From: Cryptomeria japonica | Taxonomy: Eukaryota > Streptophyta > Pinopsida > Cupressales > Cupressaceae | Direction: 5' to 3' | Assembly (NCBI RefSeq): GCF_030272615.1 | Contig: NC_081408.1 | Coordinates: 770,253,336-770,317,335 of the forward strand | DNA: 64,000 nt | In this document: in pieces, positions 20,207-33,182 of the stretch | Layout: the number at the start of each line of letters is the position of its first letter | How positions within the stretch are numbered: position 1 is the first letter of the stretch | Translations under genes and position numbers: made by a program | The notes under the pieces: generated by a model | The model's database searches: none | Seen by the model: only the letters and a program-made list of their open reading frames with translations | Told to the model about the DNA's origin: nothing

Positions 20207-23200
20207 TTATGTGTAAAACCGTTTGAGGTGCATGTTGTTGATCGGATCTGCTAGTGGTTCTCCTTCTGAAGTAGCCAATTGATATGCCCTGGACCCAAAT
20301 ACAGCAGTGACAACATATGGGCCCAGCCAATTTGATTCAAACTTTCCTTGATGTTCTCTGTTTGGTTGGTTATGAGGATTTTATCGAAGAACAAGATCAC
20401 CCACCTCGAACGTACGAGGCTTAACTCGATGATTATAACTTCTACTCATGTGCTGCTGATAGGCTTTGAGGTGGTTGTATGTAGCTTGTCGCTTCTCATC
20501 AAGTAGCTCCAAGTCCTGAAGACGAGATACTCTGTATGCTTCATCATCGATGAGATTGTGCAAGGAAACTCGTAGTGATGGGATCTCGACCTCAATAGGT
20601 AAAATAGCTTTTGCACCATAGACCAATGAGTAGGGGGTTGTGCCTATAGGGATTTGAATGCTAGTTTGATATGCCCATAGTGCTGGATTCAATTGAACAT
20701 GCCAATCACGGTCGACATCATTGATTCTCTTCTTGAGGATTCTTAATATGTTTTTATTCGATGCTTCGGCCTGACCATTGCCTCGTGGGTAATAGGGAGT
20801 GGAAAAGCGGTGCTGGATGTGAAATTTCTCACAGAGTTCACAGACATCTTGATTTTTGAAAGGAAGCTCGTTATCCGTGATGATGGACATGGGTACACCA
20901 TACCGGCAGATGATGTAATTGAAGACGAATGAGGCGATCTGCTTGCCGGTGACTTGGGTAAGTGGAATAGCTTCGATCCACTTTGTGAAGTATTTGGTGG
21001 CGGTAATAATGAATTTATGACCATTAGATGAAGATGGATGGCTTTTACCCACAAGGTCAAGGCCCCATTGACAAAAAGGCCATGGTGTTGTGATTGGTTG
21101 CAATTCTTATGCCGGTGCATGTATCAGGTTGCCATGAACTTGGCATTTCTCGCACTTTCTGACAAAGAAGTATGAGTCTTTTTCCATAGATGGCCAATAA
21201 TATCCATTGCGCAGGAGTTTCTTGGCTAGTGATGGACCACTTGCATGTGTTCCACAAATTCCTTCATGTACCTCTTCCAAGGCCTTTGTTATCTCATCTT
21301 GTTCCAGACATCGAAGGAGAGTACCATCAAGGCTGCGTCGGTATAGGGTTTCGGCGATAGTGGTATATTGAACAGTTTGGCGAATGAAGGTTTTACGTTG
21401 GTTATTCAATTGGTCGAGAGGAAGGGTGTGATTGCGAAGATAGGTGTAGAATTCACTGTACCATGGGGATTCAGAACCGACAAGGTGACATATCATCTCA
21501 GATTCGGGGATATCATAAACGGGGATCCAAAGCTGTTCTACCAAGAACTCGTAGCGTGTTGAATTTTGTGGAAGATCTAGGAGAGATGCGATGGTAGCCA
21601 TGGCGTCAATAGCTCGATTCTGACCTCTTGGTATCTGCTCAAAGGTAATTGTAGTAAATGATGCTTTTAGATTGTCTACCATTTGCTTATATGGCATGAG
21701 TTTATCATCCTTGGTCTGATATTCATCTGTTGCTTGTCGAATGACCAGTTGTGAGTCACCATATACTTGTAGCTCTTGTAATTTCCATTGTACGGCTAGC
21801 CTAAGTCCTGTGATCAAGGCCTCATACTTTGTTATGTTGTTAGTGCATGGAAATGTGAGCCTGTAAGACTTCGGGATGCTGTTACCTTGAGGTATGATAA
21901 ACAGAATGCCTGCCCCCGAGCCATGCCTAGTGTATGAACCATCAAAGTATAGTTTCCATGGTTGTGCTTCTGTGATCATGAAGATTTCTTCATCTGGAAA
22001 ATTGGAAATGAGAGGATGATCACCTATGAGGGGTGCATCGACCAACTAATCTGCAATAACTTGCCCTTTGATAGCCTTACGGTCTACATACTCGATGTCA
22101 AATTCACTTAGAATCATCACCCATTTGGCCAAGCGGCCTATCAATGCTGCTTTGATGAGTAAATATTTGAGTGGATCAATATTTGCAATGAGTTGTACCT
22201 TGTGTGTTAACAGATAGTGCCTCAGTTTAGTGGCTGCTAAGATTACTGCTAGGCAAGCTCGCTCAATAGGTGTGTAATTGAGTTCATAACCAACCATTGT
22301 GCGAGAGATGTAGTAAACGACACATTCTTTGCTTTCTGCATTATGCTGTGCCAGTAGTACCCCCAATGCTGTACTTGTTGCTGATATATAGAGTAGTAGA
22401 GGCCTACTTGGATCTAGTGGGATCAGCAATGGTGTATTCATGAGATAGTCTTTGAGCATCTGGAATGCTTGTTGGCATCTGGCATCCCATTGAAAGCGGA
22501 TGTTCTTGTGTAGCAGGTGTGTGAATGGGTGACACTTATCAGCCAATTGTGCAATGAATCTTCGGATGGATTGTAGCCATCCTTGTAATGTCCTTAGTTG
22601 ACTGATGTTCTTTGGTGGTGGCATGTCCTTGATTGCTTTTACCTTTGCTGGGTCGACCTCAATACCTTTGCTTGAGACAATGTATCCTAGAAGCTTCCCG
22701 AAGGTTACTCCAAAGACACATTTCTTTGGGTTGAGTCGAACATGGTATTGTTCCAGTCTATCAAAGATTTTATCTAATATATTGAGATGCCCTTCTCTGG
22801 TGAGTGATTTTGCTAGCAAGTCATCAACATAATCTTCCATCATAGTATGCATCATGTCATGGAAGATGGTGGTCATTGCTCATTGATAGGTCTCTCCTAC
22901 ATTCTTTAGACCAAAAGGCATTACATTCCAACAATATGTGCCCCATGGACATGTGAAGGTTGTCTTATGTTGATCCTTTGGTGTGATCTTTATCTGATTG
23001 TATCCTGAAAAGCCATCCATGAGTGAAAGCATGGCATGTCCTGCCGTCAGATCTACTATGATGTCGATATTTGGTAGGGGGAAGTCATCCTTAGGACATG
23101 CCTTATTCAGATCTCTGAATTCAGTACAAATGCGGATGCCCCCTTTTGGTTTGCTGACAGGCACAATGTTGGAGATCCAATCTGCATAATCAATTGGTCT

Positions 23201-26200
23201 AATGAAACCAACATCTAGGAGTTTCTTGAGTTCTGTTTTGACTAGCACTGCAATCTGAGGATGCATCTTACGAAGCTTCTGCTTGATAGGTTTGGCTCTT
23301 TCTGCTATAGTGAGGTGATGCATGACTTAATCAGGATCAAGCCCAGGCATGTCTGCATATGACCATACAAAGTTGATCTAACGCTTTTGAAAGAACTCTA
23401 TAAATTTAGGCTATTCCTCTGGAGTGAGAAGAGATGCCAGATGTATGAGGTGAGGATTTTCAGGAGTCCCCACATTGTATTCTTTGGTTTCCTCGATGAG
23501 AATCATTGATCATTCTTGTTGTGTACTGGCAGGGAGAATGTCAAACCCTTCATCCTTAGGTGCCTTAGAGAGGTTTTCATCGTTGGATACGCTCTTTCTT
23601 TTTACTTTTGTTGAATCGAACAGTGCCATGGTGTGGTTTTCACTGGAAGATCCATGTTTTATTGTTATATTTTTGCAGCTGAAAGGTTTGGCATCCGCCC
23701 CGAAGTATGTTGTGCTATTTAGTTCTATGGGGAATCCAACTTTGTGATCCCCACTTGGTAGGTTATCCATTAATTCGAAAAAGTCAATGATGGCCTCATT
23801 GTTTTGGAAGAAGTCAAGCCATGGGGGATTTGGTTGGTTCCATTCGATGAGTTCAGGGTGGATAATGGGCATTACTTCATCGATTAGGTTAAGTGCGTTA
23901 GATGTATCGGTGAGGGTTAAGACATTGTGGTGAAGGCCGTTGATGGTACTCTTCCTGTCAGAATCAGGCATAGGATGTGACGTAGGGTCTGTGTAAGAAG
24001 TTTCTAGCTCAGGAACCAAAGAAGTCTTTATCTGTGCTTCTCCATAAACAGGGATGTCTTTGCGGGGTGGAGGTAGTGATGTCTCTTCCTCATCTAAAGT
24101 ATTAAGCTGAACATAATCAAATTCCCACTCATGTGAGTCAGTCTTTGAGTCACTTTCTAGGATCCGGTTACTGTACCATACTGGAATATCCTTTGAGTTA
24201 AACACTGCAGGTGTGATCGGTTGATGTACCTTTGTAGATGATATGATTGGTGCTGCAGGAAGGATGATGGGGATCAAGGAATTCGATATGGGGAGTACCG
24301 ATAATGTTGACTCAATTGCTTCTGCTGGAACAATGGGTGTTGTAGATACTGCTATGGGTTCTGATAGAGTGACTGCTGTTAATGGTGCTATTGATGTTAT
24401 GGCTGTTGCTGATGGGATTACTGGTTTGATTGGTGGGATGATTGGCATCGTAGATGGTTGTGCTGGGATTTTGAGCCTTGATGGGGCAGTTGCGATGGTG
24501 TTTGATGCTGCTTTGATAATGAAAGGTGTCCTCTTTGCAATAGGCTGACATAATGGTTTGCTGGGTTTTCCTTTGAATTGAGTTTAGGAAAGATCTATTT
24601 TTCAAAGCCTAGGCATGTATTACCTTTGGGCTTTAATTCCAATAGTAGAGGTTCATGTAGTCCTTGTTTGCAATATCCCAAAGCACTCTAACCATCATAC
24701 CCCATTCTTTGCATAATGAGGAGACCTTTGCCATATTGATCTGTGGGAAGCTTAACTTGCGGTATATCAGTGGTGATGGGATCTTTATATATCCATTCCA
24801 CTAAGTCCTCATCTTGGGTTTCTTCTTCTTGACTCTTTCCAAGGATGAAAGGCATCAAAGCACATGCTGGCGTGATTAGTGATTGCTGGAGTAACTGCTG
24901 TGGTTTACCATGTGTTCTAGGAGAAGTGGGCATTTGTCCCACACAAAAGAGTTGACTCAAGTTGTATTCCCCAGGACCTTCCTCCACTATTTTCATCTTA
25001 AGCTTTTCTTGCTTTGGTATAGTGGTGTTCAAACTGGCAAGAGAGGCGGGACTTATATATGATGTGGAGGAAATGGCTTCTCTATTATTAGGAATGGTAA
25101 TCTCTGGTTGATGGCTGATATTATGGCAATATGCAAAGGGATTTGCATCGCCCAGGATCGTGATCTCTACACCATTATGTGGGAAATTAATACATTGATG
25201 GTAGGTAGATGGAACGGCTTGCATGGCATGTATCCAAGGTCTTCTTAACAATAGATTGTAGGGCAGAGGAAGGTCCAGAACCTGACAGATGATGTGCTTT
25301 ACCATAGGGCCCACTCGGATTGGTAGTACCACAACTCCTTTGGAGGAACGTTCTGCATCGTCATAGGCTTTGATTGTGATTTTCTTGTGAGGATCCATGG
25401 ATTCAATGGCATATCCCAATGCTATGACCAACTGTAGTGTACAAATATTTAAGCTTGCTCCATTATCAATCAAGACTCGCTTGATCCTGTGCTAGTTGAT
25501 AAAGCCTTCAATGTGTAGCGAAGCGTTATGAGGTTACTGGAAGGAAGAGTTGTCACTTTCGGAAAAAGTGAGACAAGGTGATGACTTTAGACTTCCAACC
25601 ATGGCTTGAAATTGGTCTGTATTCAGGTTTGCAGGGACTGATGCCTCTTGGAGTGCTTGATCCAAGATTGTTTTATGAGATGGCGATAGGTGCAATAGCT
25701 CTAAAATGGATATAAGCGCAGATGTTTTGTCTAATTGTTCCACAAGATTGTATTGCTTTGGTATGGAGGTGGTGCCTTATGGAGCTGCCTTTATGGTAAC
25801 CTTGCCGCAACGTGTAACAACATTGCAATTGGAGTTGGGATTTTTGATGGTTATAGTTGCAACTTGTTCACTGGCATCATACAGGTGATTTACAGTGTAA
25901 TTATATGCAGCCTACGTATAATCCGTGGTATTAGTGCCTCACCTAGAAGTGGAAGGACCCCTTTGATCTTGTGATGGAAGTGGATTTTTGAACATCAGAT
26001 GATCATTGTTTGTTGTTTTTGGGTCATGTCCTTCGATTTCAATTTCACCTCGGTCAATAAGATCCTGAATAAGATCTTTCAATCGGTGACAATTACTTGT
26101 CTTGTGTCCTCGCCCTTGGTGGAAATCACAGTGTTCAGTATCTCTCCACCATGCAGGTTTGACCTGAGGCTCATAGTTTGATGTTTTAGGTAGAGTGACC

Positions 26201-27517
26201 AAATTTTGAGAAATGAGTTGTCGCAATACTGTTTCAATGGGTTCCCCTAAGCGAGTGTATGTTTTGTTTTTTTTTGCTGACGAGGTCTAGGTTCATCATG
26301 AGATGTGATGCGACCTTGATTTGAAGGAACATTTGTGTTATTCTGAGGTGGAGGATTCTGTCCTGCAAACCGAACCACAAGTTGTGCACTTTTTATAGTC
26401 CTGGCATCCACAACCCCATCGTTGACGATATTCTTATTTTTGTTCCAGAAGCTTGGTTTATCACTATTGAAGCGTGGGCGAGGACTATCCTTTAGTTCAT
26501 TATAGATTTTGATAAGTCCTTTCTTGATGAGGGCCCGCTCACATTTCAAACCTTTGGTGATCATGTCATTAAAAGAGTCTGTGTCTTTGACATCCAGGTG
26601 AAATTCCATTTCTTCGTTTAAGTTGGAAATGAATATTTCCACTAGTTCTCGTTCAGGTAACTGAAGAGAATGTCTGCTAGACATTTGACGCCATCATTGC
26701 AGGAATACTGAGAATAGTTCACCTGGTTTTTGTTTAGTGTTGCACAGATCAACCATGGTGATGTCACATTCAATGTTATGAGAGTAATGAGCTAGGAACT
26801 TCTGGATGAGTTCCTCAAATGTTCTAATGCCACCTGGTAGTCGGGAAAACCATGATGTGGTTGTTCCGCCCAAGCTTTGGGGAAAAAGGTGCATTAGGTA
26901 TGTGTCTTCATATGCCACTTCGAGGCAAGCAGAATGAAATTCTCTGACATGATCACGAAGATCTCCCTTTCCTCTATATTTTTCGAATTTGGGTGTTTCA
27001 AATCCTCGTGGAAAGGGTGGCATATAAAGATTTCTATCAAAAGGATAGGGACAGATGTCATTGAGTGAGAATTAGTTAGTTTTGACACCACTATGAAGTT
27101 GTTGGGCAAGATTCTTGACTTGTTGCCGCAACATCTCCATTTCATTTGGAGGAGGAGGTGGTGGGTTACCTCGAGGAATGTTATATCTGATGGGATTTCT
27201 ACCTCTTTCCTCTTCATGGCAACTTTTTCGTTCTAATGCTTGTCTTAATTGGGCAAGATCAAAGTCAGAGGGGAGTTTTGCTCCTTCTTGAGCGAGCTTT
27301 AAAAAGTGAGCATCCGCATTGCTCCTGAGTATTTCACAAAAAGTCTATTAAAGAGAGGGTTATGTTGGGCCCTTTCTATTGTTGCAGGAGTGGGAGTACT
27401 TGGGTTTTCGTCATTCGCATTTCCTCCAAGTGCTTCTTGGAATTCATTGATATTTTCCTCCTATTCTTCTTCAATTTCTGCTTCTTGTTGCCTTGAGTGT
27501 GATCGGGTGTGAGCCAT
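20207..27517 (-). pseudogene. Gag-pol of element B (Tat type), heavily decayed
   Basis: The start is ATG at 27515-27517 (MAHTRSHSRQ). The Gag capsid region lies at about 26694-27217. A Tat-type modified zinc knuckle CDFHQGRGHKTSNC lies near 26110-26160. Then come protease (DNGAS, about 25465), G-patch (GKGLLIMQRMGYDG, about 24690), a Thr/Pro/Ile-rich linker (about 23500-24500), reverse transcriptase (YVDD, about 22830), a first RNase H with the catalytic Asp replaced (LYISAT), an archaeal-like RNase H with intact YFDGS (about 21960), and integrase (about 20400-21350). The C-terminus ends at TAA 20207. In-frame stops at the frame junctions (near 21104, 22045, 22877, 23325) are mostly CAA/CAG/CGA-derived, and gag also has frameshifts. 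It is clearly older than element A. Confidence 0.88.
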
Positions 27518-29918
27518 TTTGTTTACCAGTTTTTGTTGAAGTTGAGTGAAAATGATGATGAGTTGTTGATGAAATGAAAGATTGATGGTTGGTGAATTGT
27601 GTTGCATGTGGATCTCTAGCACTTTTAAGGTAGATGTAACTGAAATTCCTTCTTTGAATTGCTTGTTTGTTTTTTATAAGGTTGGATGTGATAAGGTGTA
27701 GAGAAATCTAAGATGTGTTACAGATTTAACTACCTAGTAATGAGAGGATTCACTCATGAACTAGTTTTAACCTGCATAGATGTGTCTCTTAGGATGAACT
27801 TATCCTAGATGTAGAAACAAATCGAAAAAGTGATGTGATGTGTTTGTTTCAAGCAATATCTAAAAAGAGAACTTGGGACAAGAACCTCTTAATGTTTTGA
27901 GAGTTGGAATGGATTGATGATGAAGTGATGATGTATGAGTGAGATAATGGATGAAAATGTTTTAACTTCAATAAAAGCTTTGTGTCATAAATGGAACAAA
28001 CTCTACCTCTTCCCTTTTGGTTGTTGGTGGTATTTCTCGAGCTATGTTGTATGTGATACAGATGTTTGGGAAAAAGTTGGGATTAATCTTGCCTCCTTGG
28101 TTTTTGTGATAACTCAAAGCTCTATATTGCATAAAAGCTCTGCGATTCAATGACTTTGAATCAAATTTGTTTGTTTTGCCTTGAAGGTAGAGACGCATGT
28201 GACATAGAAAAACTCTATGGGAGACAAAGATTTATCTGTTTAGATAGAAGAATTTCCTCCTTTTGATCAAAGTCTTTGAGCTCAATGGTCTTCTTTTCAA
28301 ATTGATATTCTGATGACGTTTCTTCTTTCGCAAGATGTGAAGAATGGTCATAAAGTTTGATACTTTTCTCTTTGGTTTTGATCTTTTTGGTTGCTTTTTT
28401 GAAAATGTTTTGTGTTAGATGAATACTTGGTTTTTGGAAACTGATTTTTGATTTTTATGATGTTTCTTTGACAAGAAAACAAAGCAAGCACACAAATACA
28501 AGAATGTTGCCTCAAAAGGCACAAATAAGTATGGGTCTAGATCAACCCAATCTTTGGACTTTTATATGACCCTTCCTTTTAGATGTATTTTAAGGTGTAT
28601 TTCCAAAGCCTGAAGTCGGCTCAATTTGCACTTGGTCTTGACTAAAATGAAAACACTTCAAACACTTTTTATCCCTAAGGTCAAATGGCCAGTTGTGATA
28701 AATTTAGCCCACATCTTGATATTTCTTTGACTTTGGTACTACATACCTTATGAATCCCGCCATGGTAGGTAAGGATGTGATATATTAAGTCTTGCACAAG
28801 CATAACAAATAGATGATCCCTATGATGGGGGAGTCACCACTTTTATCAAACCACAAGTGACTTTTCAAAAAGCTATGTTTCTACTCAAAGAAATATGTAT
28901 GGTGAGTATCTTGGGAGCAAAACCATCTATGCTCTTGCACTAAATTATATCGCAAATATCCTCAATCAATAGAACGGGTGGGCTACTACTTAAAGGTGTT
29001 TAGTCATGTTCGATGTTTTTGGACATAAGTTCATTCTGTAGTGACTCACTTAAGAGCCTTGTAACTAGTGGTGGGGCCCATTTGTCCTTTCAGCTAGTTA
29101 CACTATAGGAACAACTATACCCAAGGTTACAGCTTTCGCTCTCACTTGATTTCTATAGTGGCTCGAAAGATTTACCGTGCGAGGTTGTTCCCAAGAGTGA
29201 TGTGTCTCTTGGCAGGCCTCTCTTAAAAAGATAAAAAATTTGAGTGTTACTAACACTTTTCTCTTGCACCTAGGACCACGAAAGCCAAGGGAGAGGATAG
29301 TGTGTGTTAGAAGTAGGACCACTCAACCAACTTTTTGGACAAGTGTGCCAAGCACGAAAACACTTGTTCTTTTTAACTTGCCATTGCAATGTGATCTAAC
29401 TATTTGGAGATGTTGCTCCAACATTCATGGTGTTCTTTTTAACTTCAAATGCAAAGGTTTGAGTAAACTAGAATTTTGAAAATCTTGGTCAACTGAAATT
29501 GAAGCACGTATGCATGAAGGAAAATCGCTTTGCAAAATTTTAAACAAGTTGATTGTGTATTTTATTTGCACCAAAAATTGAAGTGTGGATTGTAAATTCT
29601 TTAGTTTGATGCAAGAAAGAAATTTGCCTTGTTGATTTTAAGCACCAAATAAAGTGTGTTTCCTAACTTGCAAGAAAACAAATTTTGTTTAGTTCAGTTT
29701 TAAGGCACCAAAAACAAGTGATCCTAACTGGAAAGCAAGCGAAAGTTTGTTTGTTCAATTCTTAAAACACCAAAATAAAGTTTTTGATTTTAAAGAGGTG
29801 AGTTTTTAAACCTGCACAAACAATAACCAGTTAGTAAAATCCATACCTAAGGGGGCTTCCACAAGCCTAAAATATTTTAAATTTTTTATTACAAGGCCTT
29901 CCTTACAACCTTATGTTA
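27518..29918 (-). other. Long untranslated leader of element B
   Basis: About 2.4 kb separates the gag ATG from the decamer array. I recognise no domain here, and reading frames are short and lack family motifs. Long leaders are usual in Tat elements. Confidence 0.5.
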
Positions 29919-30195
29919 CAATAGCGCTAGTCTGTGTGAAAACAGAAGCGCTAGTTTAACAGAAGCACATTTTTCCTATGACAAAAACGCTAAAAGATCA
30001 ATATTGACTGAAACGATAAAAGCACTAGAACAGGTTCAAAAGCGCTAAAAGAATATCAAAAGTGCCTAAACAAGAACAATAGCGCTTAAAGAAATGACAA
30101 TAGCGCCAAACTTGGTACAATAGCGCTATTGTAAGAACAATAGCGCTAGAATATCAAGTTTCAATAGCGCTAAAACGAGATCAAAAGCGCTAAAG
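29919..30195 (-). repeat. ~20-bp-period array of AGCGCT(A/T)TTG (element B, gag-pol leader copy)
   Basis: On the plus strand the units read CAATAGCGCT or CAAAAGCGCT. Cores start at 29923, 29947, 30041, 30081, 30102 (AGCGCC), 30122, 30142, 30166 and 30186, with decayed units between (30061 AGTGCC, about 29987 AACGCT). Spacing is 20-24 bp in the best part. Read on the minus strand, the sense strand of gag-pol, it is the same decamer as at 404-692. Confidence 0.87.
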
Positions 30196-30270
30196 CGCAA
30201 CCTGTGTGTCAAGATCAACATTCAAAAAGTTAGTTGTGTCAAAAAAAGATTTTTAGGTGTTTGGAGATTT

Positions 30271-30287
30271 ACGTCGGGTTCACCAAA
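30271..30287 (-). other. PBS of element B
   Basis: On the minus strand the LTR end CAGAGCATCA is followed by TTTGGTGAACCCGACGT, matching element A's PBS (one difference, GAT versus GAC). It fixes the inner LTR border at 30288. Confidence 0.72.
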
Positions 30288-31700
30288 TGATGCTCTGCAA
30301 AAAGGGAAGGTTAGTCCATGATGTCAAGACACAAACAAGAAAAGAAAGGAAACCATTAGTGTCATAAATCACAAACAAAATACTTTCCTACACAAGCATA
30401 TCAAAAGAGATATCAAAAACATGATAAAATATCTAACTAAGAAGGTAAATATGATGAGGCATCTCCAAATACCTCCTAACATGCTCTTGGTTTCTTCTCC
30501 CTTGTTCCTCTCCTCTCCAAGTTCCAAAATAGTGTAGCTCTCAACAACTTTTTGCACTATGGATGCTTATAGAGGTTTGAGATTGAAATATTGCTCTAAA
30601 TGTAAATAAGGAAGCTAATATTAAGCTATTGATGCTAAAATGATTTATTTTAACCAAAATGACAATATATGAGTTGATTATGCTAAAATGCTCTTTCAAA
30701 AATGCCTATAGCTTAAATGCATACAAGTTTTTAGGATCTAGTTTATGAAGAAATGAGCTCTATTTATAGGAAAAATGGAACAATGGATGGTTGAGATTGA
30801 GCAATCTTAACAAGGGTCAGGATTGAATGATTTCAAATCTATGTGAGGGCTTTCAACCCAATCCCAAGATGACAAGTGTCAATGTGAGATAGGTTGAGAG
30901 GAGAGGGAATAATCATTAAATGCTTGACATGACCTTGGGAGTTAAGGTCAAGGTTAGTTGAATGAATAAACTCTTTATTCAAAAAATAAAGCTTTTATCC
31001 AATGGATAAACTCTTGTGTAAAGGCAAAAGGGATAAACATGGTCAAAGCAATAAATGCTTGAGGAGACAAGTTGAATTAACCATAAATGGTTATGTAACA
31101 ACCATTAATGGTCATGTAAGAGCCATTAGTGGTTTTGGAAGACTTTGGAGGTTAAATTGTTGAGCACACAAAGCATTAAATGCTTTTCAAAGACTTTGAA
31201 GTCTTTGAGAAGTGACTCCAAGTTGCTTAGGAATGTGACAATAATTAGGGAATGGATTAGGCTAATTAGGAAGGGGTTAGAAAAATCTAGAAAGAGATTA
31301 GAATTGCAAGTGGGTTTGGTGGGTGAGGGAAAATAGGATTTTTATTAAAATAAAATTCATTTATTTCAATAAATGTGTGCAAGTTGCATTTGTAGGAAAA
31401 TGCAAGTGGGAGGGGGATAATGATTTAAATAAATGTTTTATTTAATTTATTTAAAAGAGGAAAAGGGTGATTTAATTAAATAAAGAGGATTTATTCATTT
31501 AATTGATTTGTGAATTTGGTTTAATGAATTAATTAAAATAAATTGAATAATTTATTTAATTAATAGGAGAATATTTTGAAGATGAATTAATTAAATGTTT
31601 AATTTAATTAACTTATGGCTAGTAGATTTTTAATCAAATAAATAGCAAATATTCATTTAATTAAGCTGGATAGATTTATGTGACTACAGGATGCAATTCA
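30288..31700 (-). repeat. 5' LTR of element B (outer border uncertain)
   Basis: The inner border starts TGATGCTCTG next to the PBS. A TATA box in minus orientation and an AT-rich upstream part (about 31330-31640) fit R/U5 to the left and U3 to the right. The outer border could lie before 31777, where sequence shared with remnant D begins, or at 31905, which ends GCATCA, complementary to TGATGC. Confidence 0.5.
30761..30768 (-). promoter_or_regulatory. TATA box in the element B 5' LTR
   Basis: TATAAATA followed by GAGCTC on the minus strand, about 480 bp before the PBS. It is a good position for the gag-pol promoter. Confidence 0.5.
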
Positions 31701-31776
31701 TATTATGAGGGGAAGAGAATAAAGAACATAGTATTTCTATGTATAATCTTGTATAGGTTCTAACAAAATTCTTGTG

Positions 31777-31920
31777 GTGTGAATGTACACATGAGAGTTG
31801 CAATAAAATTATGTTTCAAATTTTGTTTCTATATAATGGATTGGATGATATGTTAAGGTTACAAGACTATGTAGTTTGATAAGACTCCCAATCTTGACCG
31901 CATCAAATGATACTAGAGCT
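31777..31920 (+). repeat. 129-bp LTR-like terminus (copy 1) with possible degenerate PBS, remnant D
   Basis: Bases 31777-31905 match 60102-60230 at the same length with moderate divergence, both ending in CATCA. Here it is followed by TGATACTAGAGCT, three mismatches from the initiator-Met PBS TGGTATCAGAGCT. This could be the 5' LTR end of an old plus-strand element D into which C inserted. Confidence 0.45.
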
Positions 31921-32106
31921 AAAAGATCACTGGCATGGTGAAGAAGAGTATGCTTGAAACAGTTGAGATTATCCTCCAAGAAAGATAAAGTTGGGTAGAA
32001 GATATACAACCCCTTCCATTAAGAAAGAGTGGGTAGAAGGGACTTTGTGAGGCACATCTTCTAAAACTTTGTTGGGTAGAGGGTAGTGAAATTTTTTTGT
32101 AGGGAG

Positions 32107-32837
32107 TGTTAAGTTTTAGTGATCAGATTAAGTAGAGATAATTTAAACACAAATTCACAAAATTTACCTTGGGAAAACCTTCCTCTTGAAGGTGAAAAAA
32201 CCCAGCAAAGAAGTTCCTTTATATATATATTGATAGACAAGATGTCTTTACAATGAATCTGCTCCACTCCTTGAAGCTATATGATGGTATAGATTCTCCT
32301 AGAATGTTGTATACAATTCACAGTGCAGTATTAATGTTGAGAGATGATCTATCTAGATCAATCAGATTTCAATATCACTTTATGTCTTGAAGATGAGAGC
32401 ACACTACTACACAAGGAGTTGATCTGTAGAAGAAGAACACGAATTGTTGAAGGATGATATCGAATTGTTGAAGGATGATAATACGATATCTTGAAATTAT
32501 CTATTATCCAATTGCCTTGGAAGTGAGAAGTGAATCAAACTTTATACCCATATTAAGTGTGCATCCAAACAACACGATCATTTCAATAGTCGACGTCTTA
32601 TAAGCCATCATGTCTCTTTATCTTTATTAGAAAATCGGTTATAATACAATCGATACATCTTCCAAGGTGGAAGAACATATATTAGTTATCTTTTAGTTAA
32701 CAAACTGATTCATTATAAATATGAAAGTCAACAATGTATAAAAGTCGAACAATTAAATGTGTAAGGCCGAAAGGCCCTTCACACATTTGATGACAAAGTC
32801 GGGTCTTGTAGGACCCCACTGAAGTTATCCATCAACA
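32107..32837 (-). repeat. 3' LTR of element C
   Basis: TGTTAAGT...CATCAACA, 731 bp. On its right side the minus strand has the purine tract GGTAAGAGGGAG (32838-32849), the expected polypurine primer. Confidence 0.85.
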
Positions 32838-33182
32838 CTCCCTCTTACCTAGGGAGGAATCCTTCTCGACATCTGAGTCACATAGTGACATCCACCATGG
32901 CTACTTCCAGAGAGTGAATAAGCGCAAGTGCTAAGTCATGGAGTCACTCACATGACATCCACCATACCTACTCGCAGAGGGTAGAACAAGGGTTGCAACC
33001 TCAAACTTCTTTCACAGAGAAGAATGTGCAACAAGGTTGATACCTCAAACTTCTCTCACAGAGAAGAATGCAAACCAAGGGTTGATACCTCAAACTTGTC
33101 TCACAGAGAAGAATGCATAACAAGGGCTTGCACCTCAAACTTCTCTCACAGAGAAGAATGCATTATAATACATATCAAGTAA

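Larger units (their letters stand above)
1..31700 (-). mobile_element. Element B: Tat-type Ty3/gypsy LTR retrotransposon, old, interrupted by element A, left end outside window
   Basis: On the minus strand, from right to left, the element shows a 5' LTR (starting at 30288), a PBS, a long leader, gag-pol (27517 to 20207) and an opposite-strand PMD gene (253-2997). Element A (4560-19141, TSD GAAAC) interrupts it. The modified Gag zinc knuckle, G-patch, YVDD reverse transcriptase, two RNase H domains and integrase are typical of the Tat clade. The left part is assigned to B because the motif AGCGCT(A/T)TTG is repeated both at 404-692 and in B's leader at 29919-30195, and because an antisense PMD gene occupies the same place in element A. 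The 3' LTR is not visible and must lie left of position 1. The outer edge of the 5' LTR is uncertain. Confidence 0.75.
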
